From positions 124,001 to 188,000 of the forward strand of contig JAQVDP010000005.1 in NCBI GenBank assembly GCA_028698335.1: 64,000 nucleotides of DNA, written 5' to 3'. This stretch comes from Nevskiales bacterium (GTDB lineage Bacteria > Pseudomonadota > Gammaproteobacteria > Nevskiales > Nevskiaceae). Under the pieces are notes generated by a model that saw nothing but the letters and a program-made list of their open reading frames with translations, made no database searches and was not told where the DNA came from. Both the position numbers and the translations under genes were made by a program. Of this stretch, positions 47,137-56,640 are shown one piece after another. Position 1 is the stretch's first letter. Each line of letters begins with the position of its first letter.

Positions 47137-49452
47137 ATGAATGAGCACGTGCACCATAGTCGACCCGGGACGTGCAGTGACCACGGCAGCCACGCTCCGA
47201 GCCGCACCACAGTGGTGCCGCCAACCCGCGGCATGACCTACACCTGCCCGATGCATCCGGACGTACGGCAGGACGAGCCCGGAACATGCCCGAAGTGTGG
47301 GATGGCGCTGGAGCCCATGGCGGCGCCGGCGGCACCGAAGACAGAATGGGTCTGCCCCATGCATCCGGAGATCGTGCGCGACGAGCCCGGCAGCTGCCCG
47401 ATTTGCGGCATGGCGCTGGAGCCGCGCACCGTGACCGCCGCCGAGGACGACTCGGAACTGCGCGACATGACGCACCGGTTCTGGTGGGCAACGCTGTTCA
47501 CGGTGCCGTTGGTCGTCATTGCGATGGGCGACCTGCTCCCCGGTGAGCCGATTTCCACGTTACTTGGCCACCGCGTGCGCATGTGGGCAGAGCTGATGCT
47601 GGCCACGCCGGTGTGCCTGTACTCGGCGTGGCCGTTCTACACGCGCGGTGTGCAGTCCGTCATCAATCGCAGTCTCAACATGTTCACGCTGATCGGCCTT
47701 GGCGTGTCGGTGGCTTACGTCTACAGCCTGATCGGCACGCTGCTGCCGGACATTTTCCCACCGTCGTTTCGCGGCGCCAACGGCAGCGTCGCGGTCTATT
47801 TCGAGGCGGCCGGGGTCATCGTCACGCTGATTCTTCTGGGTCAGGTCATGGAACTACGCGCCCGCAGCCAGACCAGCGCGGCGATCAAGCAGCTGCTCGG
47901 CCTTGCCGCCAAGAGCGCGCGGCGCGTCGACGCCGACGGCAGCGAGCAGGACGTGCCGCTGGAGCAGGTTCAGGTCGGCGACCACCTGCGCGTCCGGCCC
48001 GGCGAGAAGGTGCCGGTGGACGGCGCCGTTCTGGAGGGCCACAGCACCCTGGACGAGTCGATGGTCACCGGCGAACCGGTGCCGGTCGCCAAGCAGCCAG
48101 GCGACAAACTCGTTGGCGCGACGATCAACGGCACAGGCTCGCTGATCATGCGCGCCGACAAGGTCGGCGCCGATACCCTGCTGTCGCGCATCATCGCGAT
48201 GGTCGCTGAGGCGCAGCGCAGCCGCGCGCCGATCCAGAAGCTGGCCGATCAGGTCTCGGGCTGGTTCGTGCCGGCCGTTGTCGTCATCGCAGTCGTCGCC
48301 GCGCTCGTCTGGGGCTGGGTCGGGCCCGAGCCGCGCATGGCCTACGCGATCATCGTCGCCGTGTCGGTGCTGATCATCGCCTGCCCGTGCGCCCTGGGCC
48401 TGGCGACGCCGATGAGCATCATGGTCGCGACCGGCCGGGGCGCGACGATGGGCATCCTGTTCCGCAACGCCGAAGCGATCGAAGTCCTGCGCAAGGTCGA
48501 TACGCTGGTCGTGGACAAGACGGGCACGCTGACGCTGGGCAAGCCGAAGCTGGTCAGCGTCAAGCCCGCGTCGGGGTTCGACGACGCAGCGCTACTGCGT
48601 CTGGTCGCGGCGGTCGAGCGCGGCAGCGAGCATCCGCTGGCCGCGGCGCTGGTCGAAGGCGCGCGCGAGCGCGGCGCCGACGCGCCCGCCGCCGAGGACT
48701 TCCAGTCGGTCACCGGCAAGGGCGTCACTGCGCGCGTCGGCGGCCGCAGCGTCGCGCTGGGCAACGCAGCGCTGATGCAGGACCTTGGCGTTGACGTGTC
48801 GGGACTGCAGGCCGAGACCGACGCGCTGCGTGCCCAGGCGCAGACGGTGATGTTCGTCGCCGCCGACGGCCGCGCCGCCGGCTACGTCGGCGTCGCCGAT
48901 CCGATCAAGGACTCGACGCCCGAAGCGATCCGCACCTTGCACGACGAAGGCATCCGCATCGTCATGCTGACCGGCGACAACCGCCACACCGCGGAGGCGG
49001 TGGCGAAGAAGCTCGGCATCGACGAGGTCGTCGCCGAAGTGCTGCCGGCCGACAAGGTCGACGTGGTCAAGCGCCACCAGGCCGAAGGCCGCTTCGTCGC
49101 AATGGCCGGCGACGGCATCAACGACGCCCCAGCGCTGGCGCAAGCCCAGGTCGGTATCGCCATGGGCACCGGTACCGACGTGGCGATGGAGTCGGCCGGC
49201 GTGACGCTGGTCAAGGGCGATCTGCGCGGCATTGCGCGAGCACGCCGACTGTCGCGCGCGACGATGGCCAACATCCGGCAGAACCTGTTCTTCGCGTTCG
49301 TCTACAACGCCGCCGGCGTGCCGGTCGCGGCCGGCGTGCTGTACCCACTGATCGGGGTGTTGCTGCATCCGATCATGGCAGCCGCGGCGATGAGCCTGAG
49401 CTCGGTCTCGGTGGTCTCCAACGCCCTGCGGCTGCGCCGAAAGGAGATCTGA
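47137..49452 (+). CDS. copA: Copper-transporting P1B-type ATPase with two N-terminal heavy-metal-binding domains
   Basis: 771 residues. Two copies of the YTCPMHP...[10 protein letters not shown] domain at residues 35-60 and 71-96 take the place of the common CxxC HMA domains, behind a His-rich start. Eight membrane helices; transport site CPC in [13 protein letters not shown], phosphorylation site [15 protein letters not shown] site [12 protein letters not shown] (HP), hinge [17 protein letters not shown] 47137 follows an AGGAGG ribosome site 10 bases upstream; an earlier frame opening at 47047 is Cys/Arg-rich with no such site. Exports Cu(I) from the cytosol. Confidence 0.93.
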   Translation: MNEHVHHSRPGTCSDHGSHAPSRTTVVPPTRGMTYTCPMHPDVRQDEPGTCPKCGMALEPMAAPAAPKTEWVCPMHPEIVRDEPGSCPICGMALEPRTVTAAEDDSELRDMTHRFWWATLFTVPLVVIAMGDLLPGEPISTLLGHRVRMWAELMLATPVCLYSAWPFYTRGVQSVINRSLNMFTLIGLGVSVAYVYSLIGTLLPDIFPPSFRGANGSVAVYFEAAGVIVTLILLGQVMELRARSQTSAAIKQLLGLAAKSARRVDADGSEQDVPLEQVQVGDHLRVRPGEKVPVDGAVLEGHSTLDESMVTGEPVPVAKQPGDKLVGATINGTGSLIMRADKVGADTLLSRIIAMVAEAQRSRAPIQKLADQVSGWFVPAVVVIAVVAALVWGWVGPEPRMAYAIIVAVSVLIIACPCALGLATPMSIMVATGRGATMGILFRNAEAIEVLRKVDTLVVDKTGTLTLGKPKLVSVKPASGFDDAALLRLVAAVERGSEHPLAAALVEGARERGADAPAAEDFQSVTGKGVTARVGGRSVALGNAALMQDLGVDVSGLQAETDALRAQAQTVMFVAADGRAAGYVGVADPIKDSTPEAIRTLHDEGIRIVMLTGDNRHTAEAVAKKLGIDEVVAEVLPADKVDVVKRHQAEGRFVAMAGDGINDAPALAQAQVGIAMGTGTDVAMESAGVTLVKGDLRGIARARRLSRATMANIRQNLFFAFVYNAAGVPVAAGVLYPLIGVLLHPIMAAAAMSLSSVSVVSNALRLRRKEI

Positions 49453-49453
49453 C

Positions 49454-49612
49454 ATGCACGATTGGTCCTTCATGAGCGATCACCTGGGCTGGATGGGGCC
49501 AGGGCACGGGCTGATCGCGCTGGGTTTCTGGCTTCTGGTGATCGGCGCCATCGTCGCAATGGCGGTCTACATCGTCCGTGTAACGCGCAGACCACCGCCG
49601 AAGGACCGATGA
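49454..49612 (+). CDS. Small single-span membrane protein (52 aa)
   Basis: 52 residues: a Met/His/Trp N-terminus (MHDWSFMSDHLGWMGPGHG), one membrane helix (GLIALGFWLLVIGAIVAMAV) and a short basic tail. Starts one base after the copA stop and overlaps the phospholipase D gene by ATGA, which supports translation. The N-terminal Met/His could bind metal; no family is known to me. Possibly an accessory subunit of the ATPase. Confidence 0.72.
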   Translation: MHDWSFMSDHLGWMGPGHGLIALGFWLLVIGAIVAMAVYIVRVTRRPPPKDR

Positions 49613-50754
49613 CGGGTGCAGCTGATGTCGCTGTAGAGGCGAGGTCGCCACGCCCCGCCGAGCGTTCCAGCGACCGGTCAGCTGATACCCCGTCATCGGT
49701 ACGGTTGTTCTTCGAGGGCGACGAACTGTACGGGGCGATGCTGCAGTCGATCGCCGATGCCCGGCATTCGGTATGGATGGAGTGTTACCTGTTCGCCGCC
49801 GACGAAATCGGATGGATGTTTGTGCAGGCCCTGTCGGAGCGCGCACAAGCGGGTGTCGATGTGCGGGTGCACCTGGACGCTGCCGGCGCTCTGTGGCGGA
49901 CGTCGGACGCGATGGTGGAACAACTGCGGGCGCAGGGCGTCAGCGTGAAGTGGTTTCACCGCTGGAGCTGGCGCCATCCGTGGCGCTACAACCGCCGCAA
50001 TCATCGCAAGCTGCTCGTGGTCGACGGCGCGCGCGCCTATGTAGGCGGCTTCAATGTCCATCGTGAGAGCGCTCGCAGCGTCGTCGGCGAGCGGCGCTGG
50101 CGCGACACCCATGCGGTCGTCGAAGGGACACTCGCCGCGCAGGCGGCAGCGCTGTTCGAAATGTTCTGGAAAGGGCGTCGCGACCGCTCGCGCGCACCTT
50201 GCCGGGTGGATCTTCCGGCGCTGCTGCCGAATCACAGCCGTCGCTGCCGGCACCGGATCCGCTGTCTCTATGCGGACTGGCTCGCGGGAGCGCGCTGGCG
50301 CGTGCGACTGACGACGCCGTATTTCGTCCCGGACCTGCACCTGCTGCGACGCCTGGTCGGCGCCGCGCGCCGCGGCGTACTCGTCGAACTGCTCGTGCCG
50401 GCGCACAGTGACGTTATGCTGGCGCAGTGGGCGGCGCGGGCATTCTATGGTCGCCTGATCCGTGCGGGCGTACACGTCCATGAGTACCTGCCGCGCATGC
50501 TGCATGCCAAAACCCTGGTCGTGGACGGAACGCGCGCGCTGGTCGGCACGGCGAATCTGGACTATCGCAGCCTGCACCTGAACCACGAGTTGTTGCTTGC
50601 GACCGGCGATGCCGCCGCCTGTGTGCGTCTGGACCGCCAGTTCGATGAAGATCTGGCGCAGTCGATGCGCATCACGCGGCAGCGTTGGGACCTGCGCTCC
50701 TGGACTCACCGCGTCCTGGAACACATCGGCCATGCGGCGCGCCGCTGGCTGTGA
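49609..50754 (+). CDS. Phospholipase D family enzyme, cardiolipin synthase-like (ClsB type)
   Basis: 381 residues. Two HKD motifs: HRKLLVVDGARAYVGGFN (about residue 128) and HAKTLVVDGTRALVGTANLD (about residue 300), each with the HxK(x4)D pattern followed by Gly-Gly/Ser-type residues. No N-terminal membrane helices, as in E. coli ClsB. Likely joins phosphatidylglycerol with another phospholipid in the inner membrane. ATG 49609 overlaps the preceding small gene. Confidence 0.88.
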   Translation: MTGAADVAVEARSPRPAERSSDRSADTPSSVRLFFEGDELYGAMLQSIADARHSVWMECYLFAADEIGWMFVQALSERAQAGVDVRVHLDAAGALWRTSDAMVEQLRAQGVSVKWFHRWSWRHPWRYNRRNHRKLLVVDGARAYVGGFNVHRESARSVVGERRWRDTHAVVEGTLAAQAAALFEMFWKGRRDRSRAPCRVDLPALLPNHSRRCRHRIRCLYADWLAGARWRVRLTTPYFVPDLHLLRRLVGAARRGVLVELLVPAHSDVMLAQWAARAFYGRLIRAGVHVHEYLPRMLHAKTLVVDGTRALVGTANLDYRSLHLNHELLLATGDAAACVRLDRQFDEDLAQSMRITRQRWDLRSWTHRVLEHIGHAARRWL

Positions 50755-50781
50755 ACACAGCGTCGAGGAACGCATTACGAG

Positions 50782-52029
50782 ATGCCCGACGAGCTCGACC
50801 ATCTGATCCGTCTGCTGCAGGCGCTGGGGATTGGCCTGCTGATCGGCCTGGAGCGCGAGCGGCGCGAGGAGGCCCGCGCCGGCGTGCGCACTTTTGCCCT
50901 GATCGCGCTGTCCGGTGCACTCACGGCATTGCTGGCTGTGCGCTTCGACTCGGCCTGGATCATGGCCGCGGCGCTGCTGGTTCTGGGCGGCGGCCTGACC
51001 GCAGCGTACCTGCGCCGTGCCGACCAATTGAACGATCCGGGCACGACGAGCATCGCTGCGGCGGTGGTCACGTTCGCGCTGGGCGCGATGGCATGGGCCG
51101 ACCATGCCGCGCTCGCAGTCTCGGTCGCGATCCTGACCACGGCACTGTTGTACTTCCGGGCCGCGCTGCACGGCGCGGTGGCGCGCCTGTCGCGACAGGA
51201 CATCGTGTCGCTGCTGGAGGTGGCCGTGCTCGCTTTCGTTCTGTTGCCTCTGCTGCCGGATCGCGGCTACGGCCCATACGCCGTGCTCAATCCCTACCGC
51301 ATCGCATTGCTGGCGGCGTTGATCTCGGGGCTGAGCTTCAGCGGCTATCTGGCACTGAAGATGCTGCCGCCGACGCACGGTGTGCTGCTGCTCGGCATCG
51401 CCGGTGGTCTGGCATCGACCACGGCGACGACGCTGGCGTTCTCGCGCCACGCCCGGCGCGATGAGCGGCTTGCGGGAACCGCCCAGATCGTGATTTTGCT
51501 GGCGAACCTCGTGCTGTTCGTTCGCATCGGCGTGCTGTCGGCGCTGGTGGCGCCGGCCGTTCTTGCCGCGTTGCTACCGGCGCTGGCCGCAGGCATCGCG
51601 GCCGGCGGCGCCTATGTGGCCTGGTGCTGGCGGCAGCATGCACACACGCAGTCGCTGCCCGAGCTGGAGGTGCGCAGCCCCGCCGACCTGCGTACGGCGC
51701 TGGGCTTTGCGGCGCTGTTCGCGGTCGTGCAGCTGGCCGCGGCCTGGCTCAACGATACGGCAGGCGCCGCCGGGCTTTACCTGGCCGGGTTCGCGGCCGG
51801 CCTGACCGACCTGGACGCGATCACCTTGTCGAGCCTGCGGATGGTCAATACTGGCCAGATTCAGGTGGCGCAAGCCGGTACCGTGATCCTGATCGCCTAC
51901 ATGGCCAACCTCGTGTTCAAGTTGTCCACGGTCGGCGTCCTCGGCACGCGCCCGGTCCTGCGCCATGTCGCCGGCGGTTTCGCGCTGGGGGCCACCGCGA
52001 TGATCGGCGTCTGGGCGGTCATGGGCTGA
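50782..52029 (+). CDS. MgtC/SapB-like membrane protein with DUF4010
   Basis: 415-residue inner-membrane protein. The N-terminal 150 residues follow the MgtC plan (LLQALGIGLLIGLERERREE, AGVRTFALIALSGALTALLA), and the rest is the DUF4010 helical region (FSGYLALKMLPPTHGVLLLG, LAGFAAGLTDLDAITLSSLR). About 11 membrane helices. Family function unsettled; linked in other bacteria to magnesium and stress adaptation. 28 bases after the PLD gene, same strand. Confidence 0.87.
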   Translation: MPDELDHLIRLLQALGIGLLIGLERERREEARAGVRTFALIALSGALTALLAVRFDSAWIMAAALLVLGGGLTAAYLRRADQLNDPGTTSIAAAVVTFALGAMAWADHAALAVSVAILTTALLYFRAALHGAVARLSRQDIVSLLEVAVLAFVLLPLLPDRGYGPYAVLNPYRIALLAALISGLSFSGYLALKMLPPTHGVLLLGIAGGLASTTATTLAFSRHARRDERLAGTAQIVILLANLVLFVRIGVLSALVAPAVLAALLPALAAGIAAGGAYVAWCWRQHAHTQSLPELEVRSPADLRTALGFAALFAVVQLAAAWLNDTAGAAGLYLAGFAAGLTDLDAITLSSLRMVNTGQIQVAQAGTVILIAYMANLVFKLSTVGVLGTRPVLRHVAGGFALGATAMIGVWAVMG

Positions 52030-52055
52030 TTCCATCCACAAACCAGGAGCTCAAG

Positions 52056-52514
52056 ATGAACATCCAGCAAGTCAAACACATCATCCACTGGTGTGCAGCG
52101 TTCCACGATTCGCTCGGCCAGCAATACCGCAAACTGGCGCAGGACGCGAGCGATCCGCGCCTGAAGATGACGCTGGACTACCTCGCCCAGCATGAGCACG
52201 AGATGCAGAGTGGCCTCAACCGCTTCCTGGAGACGGCGCCGGCGGACGTATTGAACACTTATTTCCGGCAGGTGCCGAACCTGGAGCAGCCCGCCGTGCT
52301 GGAGTCGTTGCGCAGCTGTCTGTGTTGCGCATCGATCGACGATGCCGAGCGCGCGGACGCCGAGTTCCACGCACACTTGCGCAGCATGTATCAGCAGCTT
52401 GCGGACCTCAGCGAAACCGGCCCCGTGCTGGAGCTGTTCGAGTCGCTGGCCAGGAACGAGGACGAGGAGACGCGCCGCGTCGCCCGCGCGATCGCGTCGT
52501 CGAGCACGCTGTAG
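52056..52514 (+). CDS. Ferritin-like four-helix protein, unknown
   Basis: 152 residues, nearly all helical. Glu/His groups spaced as in ferritin-like or hemerythrin-like bundles: IIHWCAAFHDSLGQQYRKLA, LDYLAQHEHEMQSGLNRFLE, DAEFHAHLRSMYQQLADL and a final ARNEDEETRR helix. May bind iron or copper, or act in oxidative stress; no exact family given. Also has a CLCC motif mid-chain (SCLCCASI). Ribosome site AGGAG 8 bases upstream. Confidence 0.7.
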   Translation: MNIQQVKHIIHWCAAFHDSLGQQYRKLAQDASDPRLKMTLDYLAQHEHEMQSGLNRFLETAPADVLNTYFRQVPNLEQPAVLESLRSCLCCASIDDAERADAEFHAHLRSMYQQLADLSETGPVLELFESLARNEDEETRRVARAIASSSTL

Positions 52515-52521
52515 CGGGGGC

Positions 52522-52875
52522 TCACAAGCCCGGCGGCGGGTGGTGGCATCCCCTGGGCTGGCTGCGGAAGTTGTCGCGCACGTTTTCGTCGACGAACCGG
52601 TACCAGCCCTCCTTGATGCGCGCCCAGCGACTGTCATCGATGCTCAAGCCACATTCACGCACGAGCCGTTCGAGTGCGTCGATGTCGATCCGGGCAGCGT
52701 CGTAAACAACACGCAGGCGGGAGCGTCGACGATCGAGGGCGGCGCTGTCGATGCCGTCGAAGTCCGCGAGGGCACTGCTGAGTAGCGCAGCCTTGTCGTC
52801 GTCGAGCCCGGCCAGGAGGAGCTTGCGGGTGACGAGGCAGGCTTCGTGGATGCCGGGTTTGTGAGGCTTGTTCAT
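52522..52875 (-). CDS. Small HMA-like protein without CxxC
   Basis: 117 residues. The middle part (RRSRLRVVYDAARIDIDALE-RLVRECGLSI) resembles the second half of an HMA/ferredoxin-like fold, but the metal CxxC motif is not present. C-terminus has GCHHPPPGL, a possible metal-binding tail. Its stop is 7 bases from the converging ferritin-like gene, and it is downstream of the PAS sensor on the same strand (19 bases), so probably an operon with it. Function unknown. Confidence 0.65.
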   Translation of the reverse strand: MNKPHKPGIHEACLVTRKLLLAGLDDDKAALLSSALADFDGIDSAALDRRRSRLRVVYDAARIDIDALERLVRECGLSIDDSRWARIKEGWYRFVDENVRDNFRSQPRGCHHPPPGL

Positions 52876-52894
52876 GGCGTCATCTCCGTAGGGC

Positions 52895-54565
52895 TCACGC
52901 GCCGTCTGCCAGCCGCCGGTCAGCAGCCTTGCGCAGCGCGTCGATGGTGGTGCCATCGTCGGGATACCTGGCACATGCGCTGCTGCACTGCAGATCCAGA
53001 GTATCTCCGAGCAATGGCAACGGCGCGCAAAGGGCTTCGGCAAGTGATTGCTTGAACAGGTCGGCACCGGCGCCCGCGGGCAGCAGCGCCGCGAAGTCGT
53101 AGCCGCCGAGGCTTGCCGCGAGGCATGTTTCAGGGAGTCCGCTGCGAATGCGCTCCCCCAATTCGGCGAGAACCGCGGCCTGCGCCTGGGCGTCAAGTTG
53201 TGGAATGTCACCGGATCTCGACCTCACGGCGACCAGCATGAACGTGGGATGCTCGCTGCCGAGGCTAGCGCCGCTCAGTGCCTGTCCAGCCTGTTCGTCG
53301 AACGCGCTCCAGGTCAGCAGCCCGCTCAAGACGTCGGTCTGCCCGATGGCATCGGCGAGCGAGGCGAGTTGCGCGTCGTCGCTGATATCGCTGTGGATCG
53401 CGAGAAAGTGCGTGGGACGTCCGTGGCGCAGCAAAGGCGTGATGCTCTGACGCACGGTGAACAGGCGCCCGTCCGCGGCGCGGTCGACCGTGCGGCCCGA
53501 CCACGCATGACCGCCGAGAATCGCCGCCCATAGGCCGCGGTAGTAGCGCTCGCCGTGCTCGCCCGAATGCAGGATCCGCGGCGTTTGGCCGATGGACGCT
53601 TCCGCCGAATAGCCGTACTGTCGGGTGAATGCGCGATTGACCCACACGATCACGCCCTCGTGATCGGTGACGAAGGCGGGCGTCGCCGCTTCAGTCAGCG
53701 CATCGGCAAGCAGCGCCTGCCGCTGCCGCTGCAGGGCGTGCGTCAGGCGCTCGCCGAGCCACGTCGCGAGAATTTCCGCCGTCGGCGAATCTTCAAGATC
53801 GTGCTCGCCATAGCCATATAGCTCAAGCACGAACGAGTGGCCGTTGCCGTCGATCGGCCACGCCGCCGCGCAGCGCACGCCCGCGGACGCGAGCGACGGA
53901 TCGCAGGACAGCGGTCGCGGCGCATCGTGCACCAGCGTCGGCAGGAGCTGTCGGCGGCTGTCGGCAAGGACTGTTGGCTCCGCGCTCAGCCGCGTGGCAC
54001 TGCGCACGGCATCGGCGATAGCCGGGCTGCCCGCGACGGCAAGTTCGAGTGGTTGATGGTCCGTCGCTACGGCCCTAACCAAGGCAAGGTCCAGGCAGTT
54101 GAGCAGGGCGGCGCAAAGCAACGTCAGGGCGTCATCCCGCAATGGCGCGCCCCGCTCCAACTGGTCGAGCAATGGCTGCGCGAGGCTGGCCATGTCGGCA
54201 TCGAGCGTGGATGCTGGAGCCAAGGTCAGAACGAGCACGCTATGCGTTTCGCCCGGTAGCGCGCACACCACAGGCAGTACCCACTGTCGGCGCCCGTCGG
54301 CGAAGCGCATCCATTTTGGGGTGTGTCCGGAGTCAGACATGCCGATGCCCGGTAGCAGCGCGTCCAGACGCAGGCCGTTGATCCCGGTGCCCGGAGCGCC
54401 CAGCAGGCGCTCGGCGCTAGCATCGGCTGAAACGACCGTGTCCGTCTGAGTGTCGATCACGAGCGTCGGATATTCCAATGGCCACTCCACGCAGTCCGCA
54501 CAGCATCTTCGTAGCAGTTCCAATGAGCAGGGGCATTGATCAAGGTCAGCTCGAACCTGACCCAC
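52895..54565 (-). CDS. PAS-GAF-PAS sensor with degenerate GGDEF domain
   Basis: Up to 556 residues, cytosolic. PAS-like domain at about residues 30-115 (YPTLVIDTQTDTVVSADASA), GAF-like at about 130-285, a second clear PAS at about 295-405 (AFVTDHEGVIVWVNRAFTRQ, YGYSAEASIGQTPRILHSGE) and a GGDEF-like domain (TDVLSGLLTWSAFDEQAG...) whose signature is GGYDF instead of GGDEF. It is therefore doubtful as a diguanylate cyclase and may be a sensor or receptor. The N-terminal start is unclear: a GTG at 54490 would leave the FNR-like boxes outside the gene and fits better with them. Confidence 0.8.
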   Translation of the reverse strand: MGQVRADLDQCPCSLELLRRCCADCVEWPLEYPTLVIDTQTDTVVSADASAERLLGAPGTGINGLRLDALLPGIGMSDSGHTPKWMRFADGRRQWVLPVVCALPGETHSVLVLTLAPASTLDADMASLAQPLLDQLERGAPLRDDALTLLCAALLNCLDLALVRAVATDHQPLELAVAGSPAIADAVRSATRLSAEPTVLADSRRQLLPTLVHDAPRPLSCDPSLASAGVRCAAAWPIDGNGHSFVLELYGYGEHDLEDSPTAEILATWLGERLTHALQRQRQALLADALTEAATPAFVTDHEGVIVWVNRAFTRQYGYSAEASIGQTPRILHSGEHGERYYRGLWAAILGGHAWSGRTVDRAADGRLFTVRQSITPLLRHGRPTHFLAIHSDISDDAQLASLADAIGQTDVLSGLLTWSAFDEQAGQALSGASLGSEHPTFMLVAVRSRSGDIPQLDAQAQAAVLAELGERIRSGLPETCLAASLGGYDFAALLPAGAGADLFKQSLAEALCAPLPLLGDTLDLQCSSACARYPDDGTTIDALRKAADRRLADGA

Positions 54566-54570
54566 GTCAA
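54536..54570. promoter_or_regulatory. Pair of FNR/ANR-like boxes between sensor and hydrolase
   Basis: TTGATCAAGGTCAG (54536-54549, 8 of 10) and CTGACCCACGTCAA (54557-54570, 7 of 10), centres 21 bases apart (two helix turns). They fall in the divergent promoter region if the sensor starts at 54490. Confidence 0.4.
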
Positions 54571-54735
54571 TGCTGGCGCGTCAGGCTGCGGCGAATCTGG
54601 CGGCATCCTGGACGCAATGGCACGACAGAGTGACCGCCTTGCAGTTGGCTGTCGTGCTGCCCGGCATCTCGGCAAACTCAGCTCCAAGCTGTGAGAGAGC
54701 GATCGTGAAGAACATCTGGTGGCGCTGACGTCGTG

Positions 54736-55593
54736 ATGAAATCCATGGCTTACATGTCGCCTGAGTTGCGCTGCGAGACGATCGGCGATGGCGCGCGCGT
54801 CGTGGTGTTCCTGCACGGTCTTGGTGCAACGCGCCGCTACTGGAAGCCTGCGGTGCTGGGCCTGACGGATGTCAAGGTCGTGCTGGTGGACTTGCTCGGC
54901 TTTGGCGATTCACCCAAGCCCTGGCGCGCGTACACACTGGACCGACACCTTGAATCCCTGGAGCGCACGTTGGCGCCGTACCCGCGCGTGACCCTCGTCG
55001 GTCACTCGCTCGGTGCAAGTCTGGCCACGGCGTACGCGGCGCGTCATCGGCAGGTCGAAGGTCTCGTACTGCTTGCCGCGGTGCGCTTTGACGGCGAACG
55101 CGCTGCCTACCGGAACCTGCGTCACCGCCTCGGCCTGGAAGGCTGGATTCTGACCAACGTTCTCACGACGGCACTGGCTTGCATGCTGACGCGTTGGGTC
55201 GTCGCGCGCCTTCTGCCCTGGCTGATCCGTGACCTGCCGCGCCCGATTGTTCAGGATCTCGTGCGGCACACCTGGCTGTCGTCAACGTCGACATTGTGGC
55301 AGGTCATCTATCGCTACGATCCCGGAGAGGACCTGGCCGAGGTCGCTGCCAGGATTCCGGTGCAGCTGGTCCATGACCAGAACGACAGCACGGCGCCTTA
55401 CGAGAACGTTCAAGAGCTGGTCGCGCGCACTGTGGGTGCCCAGCTGCGTCCGGCGCCGGGGGGCAGCCATCACCTGTGGTTGCGTCGCCCCGACATCTGT
55501 CTGGCGGGCATCCGGGATTGCCTGCGCAAGCTGCCGTCAACGACGGCGGGCGATGCTGTCGCCGTCGACGGCGCGACGAGGACCCCGTCGTAA
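54736..55593 (+). CDS. Alpha/beta hydrolase
   Basis: 285 residues, no signal peptide. HGLGATRRYW (oxyanion HG), nucleophile elbow VGHSLGASLATAYA (Ser about residue 93), acid in VHDQNDSTAPYEN and His in GGSHHLWLR, the standard triad order. Resembles esterases/lipases of the lipase-3/MhpC-like group. Substrate unknown. Starts at ATG 54736 (a GTG directly before is equivalent). Stop 20 bases before the converging dehydrogenase. Confidence 0.86.
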   Translation: MKSMAYMSPELRCETIGDGARVVVFLHGLGATRRYWKPAVLGLTDVKVVLVDLLGFGDSPKPWRAYTLDRHLESLERTLAPYPRVTLVGHSLGASLATAYAARHRQVEGLVLLAAVRFDGERAAYRNLRHRLGLEGWILTNVLTTALACMLTRWVVARLLPWLIRDLPRPIVQDLVRHTWLSSTSTLWQVIYRYDPGEDLAEVAARIPVQLVHDQNDSTAPYENVQELVARTVGAQLRPAPGGSHHLWLRRPDICLAGIRDCLRKLPSTTAGDAVAVDGATRTPS

Positions 55594-55613
55594 AGCAGCG
55601 TGGCAGAGACTGC

Positions 55614-56624
55614 TCAGTGGGCGTTCACAACGTTGATGGGCTCGCCGGCTGCGAAGGCGTCGATGTTCGACAGCGTCGTTTCAAGAATCCGCTGAAGCGC
55701 TTCCTGCGTATTGAAGGCCACATGGGGGGTCACGATGACGTTGGGAAAGCGCAGCAGCGCGTGATCGGCCACCAGCGCACGCAAATCCGGCTGCGCTGCG
55801 TCAGCGTCCATGCGAAAAACCTCGGCCTCGTCGCGGAGCAGCGGTTCCTCCGGCAGTACGTCGAGGCCGGCCGCGCCGATACGCCCGTCTGCCAGCGCCC
55901 GGACCAGTGCGGCCGGGTCGACGACGCTCCCGCGCGAGGTGTTGATCAGCACGGCGCCGCGTTTCATCGTGTCGAACGCTCGGTCCGAGAGAAGATGTCG
56001 TGTGTCGGGCAGGGCCGAAAGATGCAGAGTGACTACGTCGGCCGCTCGCAACAGCTGTTCGAACGTGTCGTACCGAAACTCCAGTTGCCGCGCGCAGGGG
56101 GCATCAGGGCGCGCATCGAATCCGACGACCTGCATGCCAAACCCCTTGGCGATCCCGATTACGCGGCGCCCGATGCGCCCCGTGCCGATCACGCCCAGCG
56201 TTTTCCCGCGCAGGTCAAAGCCACGTATTCCGGTTTGGGAAAAATCGCCGCGCCGGGTTCGCTCTACAGAGTCCACGAGCCGTCGGGCGAGGGCCAGCAG
56301 CAACGCGAAGACATGCTCGGCGACGGTATGGTCGCCGTAGTCCGGGACGTTGCAAACGGTGATGCCGTGCGACGCCGTGTAGTCCAGATCGATGTGGTCG
56401 CAGCCGGTCGAACGGGTCGCAATCAGCCGCAGCTTTGGCAGCCGGCGCAGAACGTCGGCGGTCAGGCGCGAGTGGACGAATGTCGTGACAATCTCGGCGT
56501 CGGCCGCTTGCGTAACGGTTTGCGTGTCGAGAGTCTCCTGCCAGCAGACAAGATGGTGTCCCGCGCTCAGCGTCTGGCAGGCAGCGTGTTCCCACTGCCG
56601 GGTTTCGAATACGCAGATTCTCAC
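55614..56624 (-). CDS. D-2-hydroxyacid dehydrogenase (D-lactate dehydrogenase-like)
   Basis: 336 residues, NAD-dependent. NAD motif VIGTGRIGRRVIGIAKGFG (about residue 150), catalytic Arg in LINTSRGSVVDPAAL, Glu in LDVLPEEP, and His in NVIVTPHVAFNT; N-terminal domain has STGCDHIDLDYT. The chain plan is that of LdhA-type D-lactate dehydrogenases, which regenerate NAD+ by reducing pyruvate under low oxygen. A GTG at 56624 is chosen since it begins VRICVFETRQWE, like the family; the ATG further upstream lies in the YHS gene. Last gene of the reverse-strand cluster. Confidence 0.85.
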   Translation of the reverse strand: MRICVFETRQWEHAACQTLSAGHHLVCWQETLDTQTVTQAADAEIVTTFVHSRLTADVLRRLPKLRLIATRSTGCDHIDLDYTASHGITVCNVPDYGDHTVAEHVFALLLALARRLVDSVERTRRGDFSQTGIRGFDLRGKTLGVIGTGRIGRRVIGIAKGFGMQVVGFDARPDAPCARQLEFRYDTFEQLLRAADVVTLHLSALPDTRHLLSDRAFDTMKRGAVLINTSRGSVVDPAALVRALADGRIGAAGLDVLPEEPLLRDEAEVFRMDADAAQPDLRALVADHALLRFPNVIVTPHVAFNTQEALQRILETTLSNIDAFAAGEPINVVNAH

Positions 56625-56640
56625 GGTGAACGAGCGCGGA

